From the NCBI RefSeq assembly GCF_016863035.1, contig NZ_BOOC01000037.1:1-44867 (forward strand): a DNA stretch of 44,867 bases. The letters run 5' to 3'. The notes beneath the pieces were generated by a model. The model searched no databases. It was not told where the DNA came from and was given only the letters and a program-made list of their open reading frames with translations. Both the position numbers and the translations under genes were made by a program. Origin of the DNA: Microbispora corallina (GTDB lineage Bacteria; Actinomycetota; Actinomycetes; Streptosporangiales; Streptosporangiaceae). Below, piece by piece: positions 7,899-16,364 of the stretch; within the stretch, counting starts at the first letter, position 1, and the number at the start of each line of letters is the position of its first letter.

Positions 7899-9241
7899 CG
7901 GGTGATGTCCGCTTCCTTGCTCCACTGCAGATGCACGAGGGCCACGTCGTCAGCCAAACCGCCGTAGTCCTCCGACAGCGCCTCGGCCCGGCGGAGCAGC
8001 GTGTCGACGAACTCCTGCGGGGGCAGCCCGGCCGCCTCCCGCGCCAGGGCCAGCAGCCCGTCCTCGCCCAGCCGCTCCCCCGCGGGGCCGACGCGTCCCT
8101 CGTACAGGCCGTCGGTGAACAGGACGATCTCCGCGCCGGGCGGCAGCTCCATCTCGTGGACCGCAAAGACCTCGGCGCCGGGGAGCAGCCCGAGGGCCGG
8201 GCCACCGGGAGGGATGACGAGGTCCACTCCCGCCGGTGAGCGCACGAGCATGCCGGGGTGGCCCGCCCGCAGCACGGTCGCGGCGTGCCTGTCGGGTGAC
8301 AGCACGAGGCTGGTCACGGTGGCGAAGACCTGGCCGCCGGGCCGCTCCGCGATCAGCAGCTCCTGCAGCATGTCCAGCTGCCGCGGGCCGAACGTCCCGT
8401 TGATCACGAGGGTGCGCCAGGCGATCCGCAGCCCCACGCCGAGCGCCGCCTCGTCGGGGCCGTGCCCGGACACGTCGCCGATCAGCGCGTGCACGCTGCC
8501 GTCTGCCAGCTGGACGACGTCGTAGAAGTCGCCGCCCAGGAGCGTCTGGGCGCGGCCCGGCCGGTAGCGCGCCACCACGTCCACGTCTCCGGCGCCGCGC
8601 AGCAGCGGCACGGGCAGCAGGCCGCGCTCCAGGCGGGCGTTCTCCTGCGCGTGGATCCGGCTGGCCTGCAGGGCGGCGGACACCTGCTCGGCCTGCTTGC
8701 GCTGCATCGCGTACCGCACGGTCCGGCCGAACAGGTCGGGTTCGACCTTGCCCTTGACCAGGTAGTCCTGCGCGCCCGCGGCCACCGCGTCCAGCCCGGC
8801 CGACTCCTCGGCGAGGCCGGTGAGCACGACGACGGGGATGTGGGCGGCCTGCTGCCGCAGGGTGCCGAGCGCCTGGAGGCCGTGCGCGTCGGGCAGGTGC
8901 AGGTCCAGCAGGACGCAGCGGGGCGAGTTCGCGGCCAGCAGGTCGCGTGCCTGGTCGAGGCTGCGCGCCCAGAGCAGGCGCATCTTCAGCCCGCTGTCGG
9001 CCAGAAGCTCCTCCACGAGGAGGGCGTCGCCGGCGTCGTCCTCGACGAGCAGCAGCGGCGGCGGCTCGTCCGAAGGGGGTGGCTGCGGCTCCTCTGTCAC
9101 GGGCAGGCGCGGGCTGATGGACACGTCCAGACGGCCCGGGCCCGCGTGCCCGCGCGCCTCGGGAAGGACGGGCAGCACGCTCGCGCCGCGCGGATCGCGG
9201 GGCTCGGGTCTCACCGAGAGTGACACCTTCCCGCCCCTCAT
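7895..9241 (-). CDS. Response regulator-PP2C phosphatase (RsbU/SpoIIE type)
   Basis: A receiver fused to a serine phosphatase, about 448 aa from ATG 9241; GTG 9226 has a better ribosome site (GAGGGGCGGG) and is a fair alternative. REC domain: PPLLLVEDDAGDALLVEELL, CVLLDLHLPDAHG (phospho-Asp), VVVLTG, DYLVKGK. A short coiled linker (RKQAEQVSAALQASR) leads to the PP2C/SpoIIE domain with LLGGDFYDVVQL, LIGDVSGHGPDEA and GLADDVALVHL, which holds the metal-binding Asp residues. Proteins of this build dephosphorylate anti-anti-sigma factors in partner-switching stress networks. No anti-sigma or STAS gene lies in the window, so the target is elsewhere. It heads the operon with the CHASE3 kinase and Rcp1-like receiver, both coupled by ATGA overlaps. 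Confidence 0.92.
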   Translation of the reverse strand: MRGGKVSLSVRPEPRDPRGASVLPVLPEARGHAGPGRLDVSISPRLPVTEEPQPPPSDEPPPLLLVEDDAGDALLVEELLADSGLKMRLLWARSLDQARDLLAANSPRCVLLDLHLPDAHGLQALGTLRQQAAHIPVVVLTGLAEESAGLDAVAAGAQDYLVKGKVEPDLFGRTVRYAMQRKQAEQVSAALQASRIHAQENARLERGLLPVPLLRGAGDVDVVARYRPGRAQTLLGGDFYDVVQLADGSVHALIGDVSGHGPDEAALGVGLRIAWRTLVINGTFGPRQLDMLQELLIAERPGGQVFATVTSLVLSPDRHAATVLRAGHPGMLVRSPAGVDLVIPPGGPALGLLPGAEVFAVHEMELPPGAEIVLFTDGLYEGRVGPAGERLGEDGLLALAREAAGLPPQEFVDTLLRRAEALSEDYGGLADDVALVHLQWSKEADITR

Positions 9242-9484
9242 TCCGCCGGCCCGATAACACAAGAACAATACCGGCGAACGTGAGTAGGGCCACACGCCGT
9301 CCCGCCGGCATCGGGGCTTTCGCGGGTGCGGCGCGCGCATCGGACCGTTCGCGAGGAGCGCGGGGTGACGGTACGGCCTCCGCACGCCCGCCGGGAACCG
9401 GCCTCACCCGAGCGGAGGCGGCCACGCCCTCCCTCAGTCGGCGGTGCCGGCAGCATTCCCGAGCGGGAACGGGGACTTCCTCCC

Positions 9485-9625
9485 TCAGACGTGCGGCGGC
9501 CCGGGAACGCCCGCTCGTGCCATGTGCGGGACGGCGGCGCCCGCCGGGGTCGTGGGGTACACGACCTCGGCGGGCGCGCCGGCCTTGGTCTGCGGAACGC
9601 CCCGGCGGGCGCGGCGGCCTGGCAT
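9485..9625 (-). CDS. Possible small basic, Pro-rich protein (46 aa)
   Basis: ATG 9625 opens a 46-codon frame ending with TGA at 9485: MPGRRARRGVPQTKAGAPAE, then a Val/Tyr/Pro/Ala-rich stretch ending in HV. Codon third positions are almost all G or C, and GAG stands 5 nt before the ATG. It begins 8 nt after the TAG of another short open stretch on the same strand (9634-9783), as in a two-gene operon. It matches no family I recognise. A 240-bp gap separates it from the phosphatase gene at 9241. It could be a real short protein or a chance frame in GC-rich DNA. Confidence 0.35.
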   Translation of the reverse strand: MPGRRARRGVPQTKAGAPAEVVYPTTPAGAAVPHMARAGVPGPPHV

Positions 9626-9633
9626 GCGATCTC

Positions 9634-9783
9634 CTAACCCTGGCCCGCCTTCTTCTTCGCCGCTCCGGTGTCCAGCTTCTTGGCGGGCGGCGGAGCGGCG
9701 TTCTCCTCGTCGTCGCTCTCGTCGTCCGAACCGTTCGAGTCGTTCGAGTCGCTTGAGTCGCTTGATTTGATCTCGACGACGAC
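9634..9783 (-). other. Coding-like acidic/Lys-rich stretch without a start codon
   Basis: The frame ending at TAG 9634 reads VVVEIKSSDSSDSNDSNG, then DDESDDEEN, then PPPAKKLDTGAAKKKAGQG. Its third-position GC is high across about 49 codons and drops upstream of 9783. There is no ATG, GTG or TTG in frame before it, only the tail of the CAP gene in another frame. It may be the remnant C-terminus of a lost gene, a product of frameshift, or spurious. The charged, low-complexity composition resembles protein tails. Confidence 0.3.
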
Positions 9784-9844
9784 CCGCCTGGGGCGAGGGC
9801 TGGGAGGAATCGGGGGCCCAAAAGATCGGCCTCGACCGGGTCGA

Positions 9845-10489
9845 TCAGAGGGGACGCGGGACGTTCTCGACGTACCGGCCGATGACGTTGCCCCCCGGGG
9901 CGTACACGGCCACGGCGTACCAGCCGCCGTGGGCGCTCCTGGCCAGGCCGACGCCGAGTCGGGTGCTGCTCTTCCACACGACCTGCGTGAACGGGCCGGA
10001 CATGCGGTCGTAGCCCGGCTTGCTCCAGTCGTAGGAGGCGATCCGGTCGTACCAGGCCTTGACGATCGCGGCGGGCGTGGGCTGGGCCGGCGTCCCCCAG
10101 TAGAGGTTCTCGCCGTAGCCGAGCTGCGGGGCGTTGGAGTGCTTCAGCGTGCCGGCGGCCGCGATCGTCCTCGCCCAGTCGGCGGCGAAGGCGGTCAACG
10201 CCGGGTCGAGCGACAGCGGGGGCGAGCCGTGCCGGGCCCGGTACGCGTTGTGCTGGGCGAGCATGCCGGCCGCGAAGGCCGCGTCAGCCGAGGCCGGCGG
10301 CGGCGCCGTCGAGGGCGCGGGCGCGGGCGCGGGCGCGGGCGACGGCGTCACGGTGGCGCGCGCCGAGGGCGACGGCAGCGGTGTCATGATGGCGGGCGTA
10401 CGGGACGACGCCCAGACCGGTGCCGTACCGGATGTCGCCAGGCTGAGTGCGGCGGCGAGCCCCGCGACGGCCGTGACCGGAATCCCCAT
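9845..10489 (-). CDS. Secreted CAP/SCP-domain protein
   Basis: A 214-aa exported protein. The N-terminus (MGIPVTAVAGLAAALSLATSG) is a signal peptide, followed by a Pro/Ala/Ser-rich linker to about residue 68. The CAP domain (cysteine-rich secretory/antigen 5/PR-1) starts at AFAAGMLAQHNAYRARHGSP and includes the HN-YR signature, HSNAPQLGYGENLYWG, VVWKSSTRLGVG and ends with YAPGGNVIGRYVENV. The His and Glu residues typical of the CAP cavity are present. Bacterial CAP proteins are extracellular; their activity is mostly unknown. ATG 10489 follows GGGGGA. It stands alone, divergent from the aldo/keto reductase. Confidence 0.9.
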   Translation of the reverse strand: MGIPVTAVAGLAAALSLATSGTAPVWASSRTPAIMTPLPSPSARATVTPSPAPAPAPAPSTAPPPASADAAFAAGMLAQHNAYRARHGSPPLSLDPALTAFAADWARTIAAAGTLKHSNAPQLGYGENLYWGTPAQPTPAAIVKAWYDRIASYDWSKPGYDRMSGPFTQVVWKSSTRLGVGLARSAHGGWYAVAVYAPGGNVIGRYVENVPRPL

Positions 10490-10739
10490 GTGCGCATTCC
10501 CCCGAAGACGCGGACGACGCGAGCACGATCGGCCCGCGCTGGACGCACCCCATGATGCGGTGCGACCTGCGGATTCCGGATCGGTGACACGCCGGAGGCG
10601 CAGGAGGTGCTCCTGACCCGGGATGAGGAGCGTTCGCCGACGCCGGCCCGGAACACTAACTAGATCGACATCTTGTGGACCGGGATGTCAGACTTCCCTA
10701 CCGGAGATCGGACCCGGGACACGTAGTGGGGAGCGTGCC

Positions 10740-11690
10740 ATGGCGCAGGTGAATCTGGCTTTGGGAACGATGTACTTCGGCACCCGCCTCGACGGGCGGG
10801 CCTCGTGGGAGGTGCTCGACCGGTTCGTCGACGCGGGCGGCACCCTGATCGACACCGCGGACTGCTACTCCTTCTGGGCCGACCCCAGCGGCTACGGCGG
10901 GCAGAGCGAGCGCGTCATCGGGGAGTGGCTGGCGAGCCGCCCCGGAGTGCGCGACCGGGTGTCCATCAGCACGAAGGTGGGCGCCGAGCCCACGACCGGA
11001 GCCGACGGATGGCCCGCCAACCGGGAGGGACTGTCGGCTCCGGCGATCAAGGCGGGGATCGAGGGCAGCCTCCGCCGCCTCGGCGTGGAGCACGTCGAGA
11101 TCTGCTGGGCGCACATGGAGGACCGCTCCGCGCCCCTGGAGGAGACCGTCCAGGCGTTCGCCGAGCTGGTCGAGGCCGGCACGGTCGGCCGGCTGGGCGC
11201 GTCCAACCACCCGATCTGGCGGGTGGAGCGGGCCCGGAACATCGCCGGGGCCGCCGGGTGGGCGGGGTACACGGCGCTGCAGCTGCGCACCTCGTACATC
11301 CGGCCGCGGCCCGACTCACCGGTGCCCGACCAGAACCACCGCTTCGGCTGGGTCTCCGAGGAGGTGCTCGACTACGTCGACTGCCACCCGGAGATCGACC
11401 TGTGGGCCTACACGGCCCTGCTCAACGGCTTCTACGTGCGGGACGACCGGCCGCTGCCGGAGGCGTACGACCATCCGGGGACGGCGCGGCGCCTGGAGGC
11501 ACTGGCGGAGGTGGCCGGTGAGCTGGGGGTCACGCGCAACCAGGTGGTGCTGGCCTGGCTGACCGGCGGGTCGCCCGCCGTCACGCCGATCGTCGGGGTG
11601 AGCGGCGTGGCGCAGCTGGACGAGGCGCTGGCCGGGGTGGCGCTCGAACTGCCCGAGGAGCTCCGCCGCCGGCTCGACCAGGCCGGGTGA
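10740..11690 (+). CDS. Aldo/keto reductase
   Basis: A 316-aa NADPH-dependent reductase with a TIM-barrel fold. LALGTMYFGTRLDG opens the barrel and DTADCYSFWADP carries catalytic Asp and Tyr. STKVGAEP supplies the Lys and ICWAHMED the HxD histidine. VGRLGASNH and the C-terminal VIVGVSGVAQLDEAL-like cofactor loop (TPIVGVSGVAQLDEAL) complete the set. ATG 10740 follows GGGGAGCG; upstream in-frame starts lie in unlikely coding sequence. The substrate cannot be named. A strong hairpin follows at 11739. It appears monocistronic. Confidence 0.92.
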   Translation: MAQVNLALGTMYFGTRLDGRASWEVLDRFVDAGGTLIDTADCYSFWADPSGYGGQSERVIGEWLASRPGVRDRVSISTKVGAEPTTGADGWPANREGLSAPAIKAGIEGSLRRLGVEHVEICWAHMEDRSAPLEETVQAFAELVEAGTVGRLGASNHPIWRVERARNIAGAAGWAGYTALQLRTSYIRPRPDSPVPDQNHRFGWVSEEVLDYVDCHPEIDLWAYTALLNGFYVRDDRPLPEAYDHPGTARRLEALAEVAGELGVTRNQVVLAWLTGGSPAVTPIVGVSGVAQLDEALAGVALELPEELRRRLDQAG

Positions 11691-11738
11691 GCGCCGCGGG
11701 GGACGGCGCTGCCGCCCCCCGCGGCGGGATGAGAACGA

Positions 11739-11777
11739 CGACGACCTCGGGGTGGCCTCGTCGGCCCGAGGTCGTCG
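11739..11777 (+). terminator. Hairpin terminator after aldo/keto reductase
   Basis: CGACGACCTCGGG (11739-11751) and CCCGAGGTCGTCG (11765-11777) form a perfect 13-bp stem with a 13-nt loop, followed by CTCTTT. It separates the reductase from the iron-box promoter of the next gene. Confidence 0.8.
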
Positions 11778-11812
11778 CTCTTTCCGGGGGGCGACGATCA
11801 GGGTGGAGTCGG

Positions 11813-11831
11813 TTTAGGCTAGCCAACCTTG
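11813..11831 (+). promoter_or_regulatory. IdeR/DmdR-type iron box
   Basis: TTTAGGCTAGCCAACCTTG (11813-11831) fits the actinobacterial iron box, in which TTAGG and ACCT arms flank a TAG/CTA core. It lies 20 bp before GTG 11852. The gene encodes an FhuF-type 2Fe-2S protein, which makes iron-dependent repression by a DtxR-family regulator very plausible. Confidence 0.8.
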
Positions 11832-11851
11832 TTCCGACCCGAGGAGAGCAG

Positions 11852-12556
11852 GTGCTCGACGCCCTGACCGGCCACCTGAGGAGCCTGGAGAGCGAGCGTG
11901 GCGGCGTGCTCGGCGTGCTGCCCGGGCTGGTCGCCGGCGACGCCGCCGGCTGGACGCCCGTCTCCGAGCTCGTGCGGGAGCCGTACGACAAGCTCCTCGC
12001 GCTGGTGGACGAGACGGCGGACCGGTGGAAGGCCCCGCGCCACGTGGGGGCGGCGCTGCTGTGGAAGACGTACGGCTACTGGCACACGATGCCGATGGTC
12101 CTGGGATGGGCGCTCGGCCGCCGCGTGCCGCTGATGCGGTTCGCGGACACGCTGGTCCGGCCGTCCGCGGCGGGCGTGACGATCGCGGCCACGGCGGTGA
12201 CCGTGGCCGTGCGGCCGGACGACCCGGTGGCGGGCGAGCCCGGGACGCTGGTCGTGCCCGACCTCCCCGGGGTGATCCGGCAGGCGCTCCTGGACGGCCA
12301 GCGCCCTCTGATCACGGCGCTGGGCGCGGTGGCGCGGGTGGGCGATCGGATCCTGTGGGGCTCCACGGCGGAGGCCGTCGTCCACCCGCTGCTCGACCTC
12401 GGGCCGTACGCGGAGGCGGCCCGGCTCCTGGAACGGATCGGGCCGCCGGTGGCGGGACTGGTCACGGCGGACGGCGAGGGCTACCGGCGCCGCACCTGCT
12501 GCCTCTGGGTCACCCTGCCGGACGCCGACGCCTGCTCCACCTGCTGCGTACGCTGA
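11852..12556 (+). CDS. FhuF-like (2Fe-2S) ferric-siderophore reductase
   Basis: A 234-aa cytoplasmic protein. The C-terminus has C216-C217-x10-C228-x2-C231, the CC-x10-C-x2-C ligand set unique to FhuF-type 2Fe-2S proteins. These reduce ferric siderophores after import. The body has the family's WKTYGYWHTMPMVLGWALG segment. The start is taken as GTG 11852, preceded by GAGGAG at a good distance and by an iron box. The ATG-like longer frame from 11687 begins inside the previous gene and crosses the terminator, so it is rejected. It stands alone; no siderophore synthesis or transport genes are in view. A third Cys (C232) follows the motif. Confidence 0.87.
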   Translation: MLDALTGHLRSLESERGGVLGVLPGLVAGDAAGWTPVSELVREPYDKLLALVDETADRWKAPRHVGAALLWKTYGYWHTMPMVLGWALGRRVPLMRFADTLVRPSAAGVTIAATAVTVAVRPDDPVAGEPGTLVVPDLPGVIRQALLDGQRPLITALGAVARVGDRILWGSTAEAVVHPLLDLGPYAEAARLLERIGPPVAGLVTADGEGYRRRTCCLWVTLPDADACSTCCVR

Positions 12557-12569
12557 TCCCTCGCCGGAG

Positions 12570-13466
12570 TCAGGCCAGGCCGGCCGCCCCGCGCACGTCG
12601 CCGCCCGACCGGTCGAGCCGGGCCGCCGCCTCCGCGGCGTCGCAGTGCGCCAGCAGCATCACGACGGCCGTCTTCGCGTGGCCGCCCGCCGCCTCGAGCG
12701 CGCGGGCGGCGGTCTCCGGATCGGCGCCCGCGGCCTGCGCCACGATCCGCCGGGCCCGGTCGGTGAGCTTGTCGTTGGTCGGGCGGACGTCGACCATGAG
12801 GTTGCGGTAGACCTTGCCGAGGCGCACCATCGACGCGGTCGAGAGCATGTTGCACACCATCTTCTGGGCGCTGCCGGCCTTCAGCCGCGTCGACCCGGTG
12901 AGCACCTCGGGACCGGTGACGACCTCGATGGCGACGTCCGCGTGCCCGCTGACCACGGCGTCCCGGTTGCAGGACACCGCGACCGTGCGTGCGTCCAGCG
13001 AGCGGGCGTGGTCCAGGCCGCCCACGACGTACGGCGTGCGGCCGCTGGCGGTGAGGCCGACGACGGTGTCACGGGCGCCCACGCCGATCCGGTCGAGGTC
13101 GGCCACCGCGCCGCGCGGGTCGTCCTCCGCGCCCTCGGCGGCGACGGCGAACGCGTCCGGCCCGCCCGCGACCAGCGCCACCACCTGGCCGGGCGGCGTG
13201 CCGAAGGTGGGCGGGCACTCGACCGCGTCGAGCAGCCCGATACGGCCGCTGGTCCCGGCCCCGAGGTAGACGAGCCGGCCGCCCTCACGCAGCGAGGCGG
13301 TGATCAGTTCGACGGCGGCGCCGATCCGCGGAAGGGCCTCGCGCACCGCGAGCGCCACCGAGCGGTCCTCGGCGTTCATCGCCTCCAGCAGGTCGGGCAC
13401 CGGCATGCGGTCCAGGTCGGCCGTCCGCTCGTTGCGGGTTTCCGTGCCGAGCGCGCTGAGATCCAC
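12570..13466 (-). CDS. murQ: N-acetylmuramic acid 6-phosphate etherase
   Basis: A 298-aa cytoplasmic enzyme that cleaves the lactyl ether of MurNAc-6-phosphate to give GlcNAc-6-phosphate and lactate. The SIS-fold signature LVYLGAGTSGRIGLLDA is followed by ECPPTFG, holding the catalytic Glu, and AAEGAEDD with the second conserved Glu. TASGRTPYVVGGL and STRLKAGSAQKMV are further family motifs, and length is normal. It starts at GTG 13466. It lies 55 bp downstream of the MurR-like gene in the same direction, and anmK is close by on the other side of the symporter, so it belongs to a wall-sugar recycling locus. Its stop faces the FhuF-like gene only 13 bp away. Confidence 0.95.
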   Translation of the reverse strand: MDLSALGTETRNERTADLDRMPVPDLLEAMNAEDRSVALAVREALPRIGAAVELITASLREGGRLVYLGAGTSGRIGLLDAVECPPTFGTPPGQVVALVAGGPDAFAVAAEGAEDDPRGAVADLDRIGVGARDTVVGLTASGRTPYVVGGLDHARSLDARTVAVSCNRDAVVSGHADVAIEVVTGPEVLTGSTRLKAGSAQKMVCNMLSTASMVRLGKVYRNLMVDVRPTNDKLTDRARRIVAQAAGADPETAARALEAAGGHAKTAVVMLLAHCDAAEAAARLDRSGGDVRGAAGLA

Positions 13467-13521
13467 GGCGCGGGCGTCCTTTCTGGCTTCTCCGGTACGG
13501 CGGTCGTGCAGAGGAGAGGGG

Positions 13522-14577
13522 TCACTCGTGCGCCGGCGTCCGGCGGGCCGCCGAGCGGCGCGTGCGCCAGTGGATGGCGCTGTAGGTGCTCTCCAGGGCG
13601 GCGGCGGCCTCGTCGAACCGCCGCTGGGCCACGCCGACGAACAGGCAGTCGATCACGGCGAGCTGCGCGATCCGGCTGACCGTCGCGCCCGACCGGAACG
13701 GCGTCTCGCGGGCCGACGTGCTCAGCACCAGGTCGGCGCCCTCCCCGAGAAGCGAGTTCGGGTAGTTGGTGAGGGCGATGGTCGTCGCCCCCCGCTCGCC
13801 CGCGGCCTGGAGCGGGTCGACCGTGTCCAGGGTCGCCCCCGAGTGTGAGATCCCGATGGCGACGTCGCCGGGCCCGAGCAGCGCGGCCGCGGTCAGCGCG
13901 GCGTGCGCGTCGGTCCAGATGAACGCCATCATGCCGATGCGGTGGAGCTTCTGGTGCAGGTCCTGCCCGACGAAGGCGCTCGCCCCGACGCCGAAGACGT
14001 CGACGCGCCGGGCCCGCGCGACCGCGTCGACCGCCCGGCCCAGCATCCGGACGTCGAGCCCGGCGCCGGTCTCCTCCAGCGCGCGCACCTCGTTGAAGAT
14101 GATCTTGTTGACCACCTCGTCGAGCGAGTCGGTCGCGCTGATGTCGGCGCTCACCCGGGGCCGGTCGCCGCCGAGCGCGTCCTCGCGGGCCGCGGCGCCG
14201 GCCAGGGCGAGGCGCAACTGGGGGTAGTTCCCCAGCCCGACGGCCCGGCAGAACCGCATCACCGTGGTGACCGACGTCTGCGCCCTGCCACTCAGCTCGC
14301 TGATCGACATCTGGGCGGCCCTGGCCGGGTCGACGAGGACGGCCTCCGCGACGCGGCGCTCGGCCGGCGCCAGCGAGGGCAGGGCCGCCCGGATCCGCAC
14401 CAGGACCTCCGCCGCGGGCGACCCGGGCGACTCCGCAGGCCCGGACGTCTCGGCGGATCCCGATGACCCGGGCGATGCCCCCGACGTGGGAGGCGCGGCC
14501 GGCATGAGAGACGCGGGCCGCACGGGAGACGCGGGCGGCCGCTCGGCCGGATCGCCGGGCGAGGCCGGGGAAGACAT
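13522..14577 (-). CDS. MurR/RpiR-family regulator with SIS domain
   Basis: A 351-aa regulator. After a Pro/Ser/Gly-rich N-terminal tail (about 70 residues), an RpiR helix-turn-helix appears: LAPAERRVAEAVL, ISELSGRAQTSVTTVMRFCRAVGL. The SIS sugar-isomerase domain follows, with VDVFGVGASAFVGQDL and VAIGISHSGATLDTV, expected to bind a sugar phosphate such as MurNAc-6-P. ATG 14577 is preferred because GGAGGA stands 4 nt before it; the ORF could extend to 14637. It is upstream of murQ in the same direction and divergent from the symporter gene, so it very probably controls both. The long disordered tail is unusual for the family. Confidence 0.9.
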   Translation of the reverse strand: MSSPASPGDPAERPPASPVRPASLMPAAPPTSGASPGSSGSAETSGPAESPGSPAAEVLVRIRAALPSLAPAERRVAEAVLVDPARAAQMSISELSGRAQTSVTTVMRFCRAVGLGNYPQLRLALAGAAAREDALGGDRPRVSADISATDSLDEVVNKIIFNEVRALEETGAGLDVRMLGRAVDAVARARRVDVFGVGASAFVGQDLHQKLHRIGMMAFIWTDAHAALTAAALLGPGDVAIGISHSGATLDTVDPLQAAGERGATTIALTNYPNSLLGEGADLVLSTSARETPFRSGATVSRIAQLAVIDCLFVGVAQRRFDEAAAALESTYSAIHWRTRRSAARRTPAHE

Positions 14578-14630
14578 GCGTTCCTCCAACGGAGCGGGGA
14601 CGAGCGACAGCGTAGCCGGGGCCACTTGGG

Positions 14631-14647
14631 TGGTCAAAAATGTACCA
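14631..14647. promoter_or_regulatory. Candidate operator in murR-symporter intergenic region
   Basis: TGGTCAAAAATGTACCA (14631-14647) is an imperfect palindrome with TGGT/ACCA ends and an AT-rich middle, placed between the divergent regulator and symporter genes. Its position suits a MurR-like repressor. This is inference from symmetry and place only. Confidence 0.35.
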
Positions 14648-14759
14648 AGGAGAGGATTTCGCGTTACTTATTGACATCCACAGTTCGCCGCTCGGATACT
14701 CGCTGGATCGTGCGAGCCCCCCACCGGTGGTCCCGCCGGCTCGTCGCAAGGAGGCACCT

Positions 14760-16310
14760 GTGCGAAGTCTCGACCTCGTCGTCCTCGTCGTGTACCTGGT
14801 CGCGATCGCCGTCATCGGGCTGCGCCTGTCCGGACGGCAGAAATCGGCGAAGGACTACTTCGTCGGCGAGGGCCGCATGCCGTGGTGGACCGTCTGCTTC
14901 TCGGTCGTCGCCACGGAGACCAGTGTGCTCACCGTCATCAGCGTCCCCGGCGGCGCCTACAGCGGTCAGGGCTTCGGCAACGTGGAGCTGGCGCTCGGCT
15001 ACGTCATCGGCCGGGTCGTCGTCGCCACGGTCCTGATCCCGCTGTACAAGCGGGGCGGCTTCGTCAGCGCCTACCAGTACCTCGGTGACCGGTTCGGGCT
15101 GAAGCTGCAGGGTCTCGCCTCGGTGACGTTCGTCGTCACGCGGCTGCTCGCCGAGGGCGTCCGGCTGTTCGCCTCGGCGATCCCGATCAAGCTGCTGCTC
15201 GACGAGTTCGGCGTGCACACGAGCTTCCAGATCATCATCGTCGTGCTGACCGCGATCACCGTGGTCTACACGTACCTGGGCGGCATCAAGGCCGTCATCT
15301 GGACCGACGCCATCCAGATGCTCCTGTACCTCGGCGGCGCGGTCCTGGCGATCGCGGTGCTCGCCGGGCACGTCGGCGGCCAGGGCTTCACCGACGCGCT
15401 GGACGCGGGCCGCTTCCGGCTGTTCGACACCGACTTCGGCTTCGCCCACATCCTGACCAGCACCTTCGCCCTGCCGACGGCGATCCTCGGCGGCGCCATC
15501 TTCGCCATGGCGAGCCACGGCTCCGACCAGCTGATCGTCCAGCGCATCCTGGCCACCCCCAGTCTGCGCGACAGCCAGAAGGCGATGATCGGCTCCGGGG
15601 TGTTCATCACATTCCAGTTCGCGGCGTTCTCGCTCGTCGGGGCGCTGCTGTGGTCGTACAACCAGGGCCGGACCTTCGGCCAGCTGGGCCTGAAGAGCTC
15701 CGACAACCTCTACCCGAACTTCATCCTGCACGCCCTGCCCGCCGGCATCTCGGGGCTGCTGGTGGCCGGGATCCTCGGCGCGGCCATGGGCTCGCTGTCG
15801 TCCGCTCTGAACTCCATGTCCAACTCGACGGTCTCGGACGTCATCCACAACTTCTTCCGCCGTACGCCGTCGGACCGGACGCTGCTGACGCTGGCCCGGG
15901 TGATGACACTGGTGTGGGCCGTGCTGATGGCCGTGTTCGCGAGCGCCTTCAGCGACAGCACCGGCAACGTCTACCTGACCGGCCTCACCATCGCCGGGTA
16001 CACGTACGGCGCGCTGCTGGGCGCGTTCCTGCTGGGACGGCTGGTGCGGCGCGCCAACGAGATCGACTCCGTGATCGCCTTCCTCGTCACCGTGGCCGTG
16101 ATGACCTTCGTCGTGCGCGGCGTCAAGATCGACGTGACCACGGCCGGGACCACCACGTCCGCCGGCATCGCGGCGCAGTGGCTCGTCCCCATCGGAGTGA
16201 TCGTCACCCTCGTCGTGGGAGGCGCGCTGAGCCTGTTCCACCGCGCGCCGGAGCGGGAGCCGGCCACCGCCCTCGACGGCGCCGCCGCCGGAGGGGCGGC
16301 CCGGCCCTGA
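14760..16310 (+). CDS. Sodium:solute symporter, probable wall-sugar importer
   Basis: A 516-aa inner-membrane transporter of the SSS family with about 13 hydrophobic segments. LVVLVVYLVAIAVIGLRLSG opens the protein, KDYFVGEGRMPWW is the typical post-TM1 motif, and YTYLGGIKAVIWTDAIQ, GSLSSALNSMSNSTV and similar stretches match sialic acid/sugar symporters of the NanT-SSS type. GTG 14760 is chosen because AAGGAGG stands just upstream; earlier in-frame ATGs would add a non-membrane leader overlapping the operator region. It sits between a MurR-like regulator with murQ and anmK. The inferred substrate is therefore MurNAc, anhydro-MurNAc or a muropeptide sugar. A PTS MurP is not present in the window. 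Confidence 0.9.
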   Translation: MRSLDLVVLVVYLVAIAVIGLRLSGRQKSAKDYFVGEGRMPWWTVCFSVVATETSVLTVISVPGGAYSGQGFGNVELALGYVIGRVVVATVLIPLYKRGGFVSAYQYLGDRFGLKLQGLASVTFVVTRLLAEGVRLFASAIPIKLLLDEFGVHTSFQIIIVVLTAITVVYTYLGGIKAVIWTDAIQMLLYLGGAVLAIAVLAGHVGGQGFTDALDAGRFRLFDTDFGFAHILTSTFALPTAILGGAIFAMASHGSDQLIVQRILATPSLRDSQKAMIGSGVFITFQFAAFSLVGALLWSYNQGRTFGQLGLKSSDNLYPNFILHALPAGISGLLVAGILGAAMGSLSSALNSMSNSTVSDVIHNFFRRTPSDRTLLTLARVMTLVWAVLMAVFASAFSDSTGNVYLTGLTIAGYTYGALLGAFLLGRLVRRANEIDSVIAFLVTVAVMTFVVRGVKIDVTTAGTTTSAGIAAQWLVPIGVIVTLVVGGALSLFHRAPEREPATALDGAAAGGAARP

Positions 16311-16364
16311 GGGCCGTACGGAGGCAGCCATGTCGACAGCCGAGGTCGCCGGAGGGGGGCCGCC

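Noticed and set aside
9668..10555. Plus-strand open frame with a Ser/Glu-rich start opposite the CAP gene
   Set aside because: Most of it lies antisense to the clear CAP-domain gene and becomes Arg/Gly-rich without structure.
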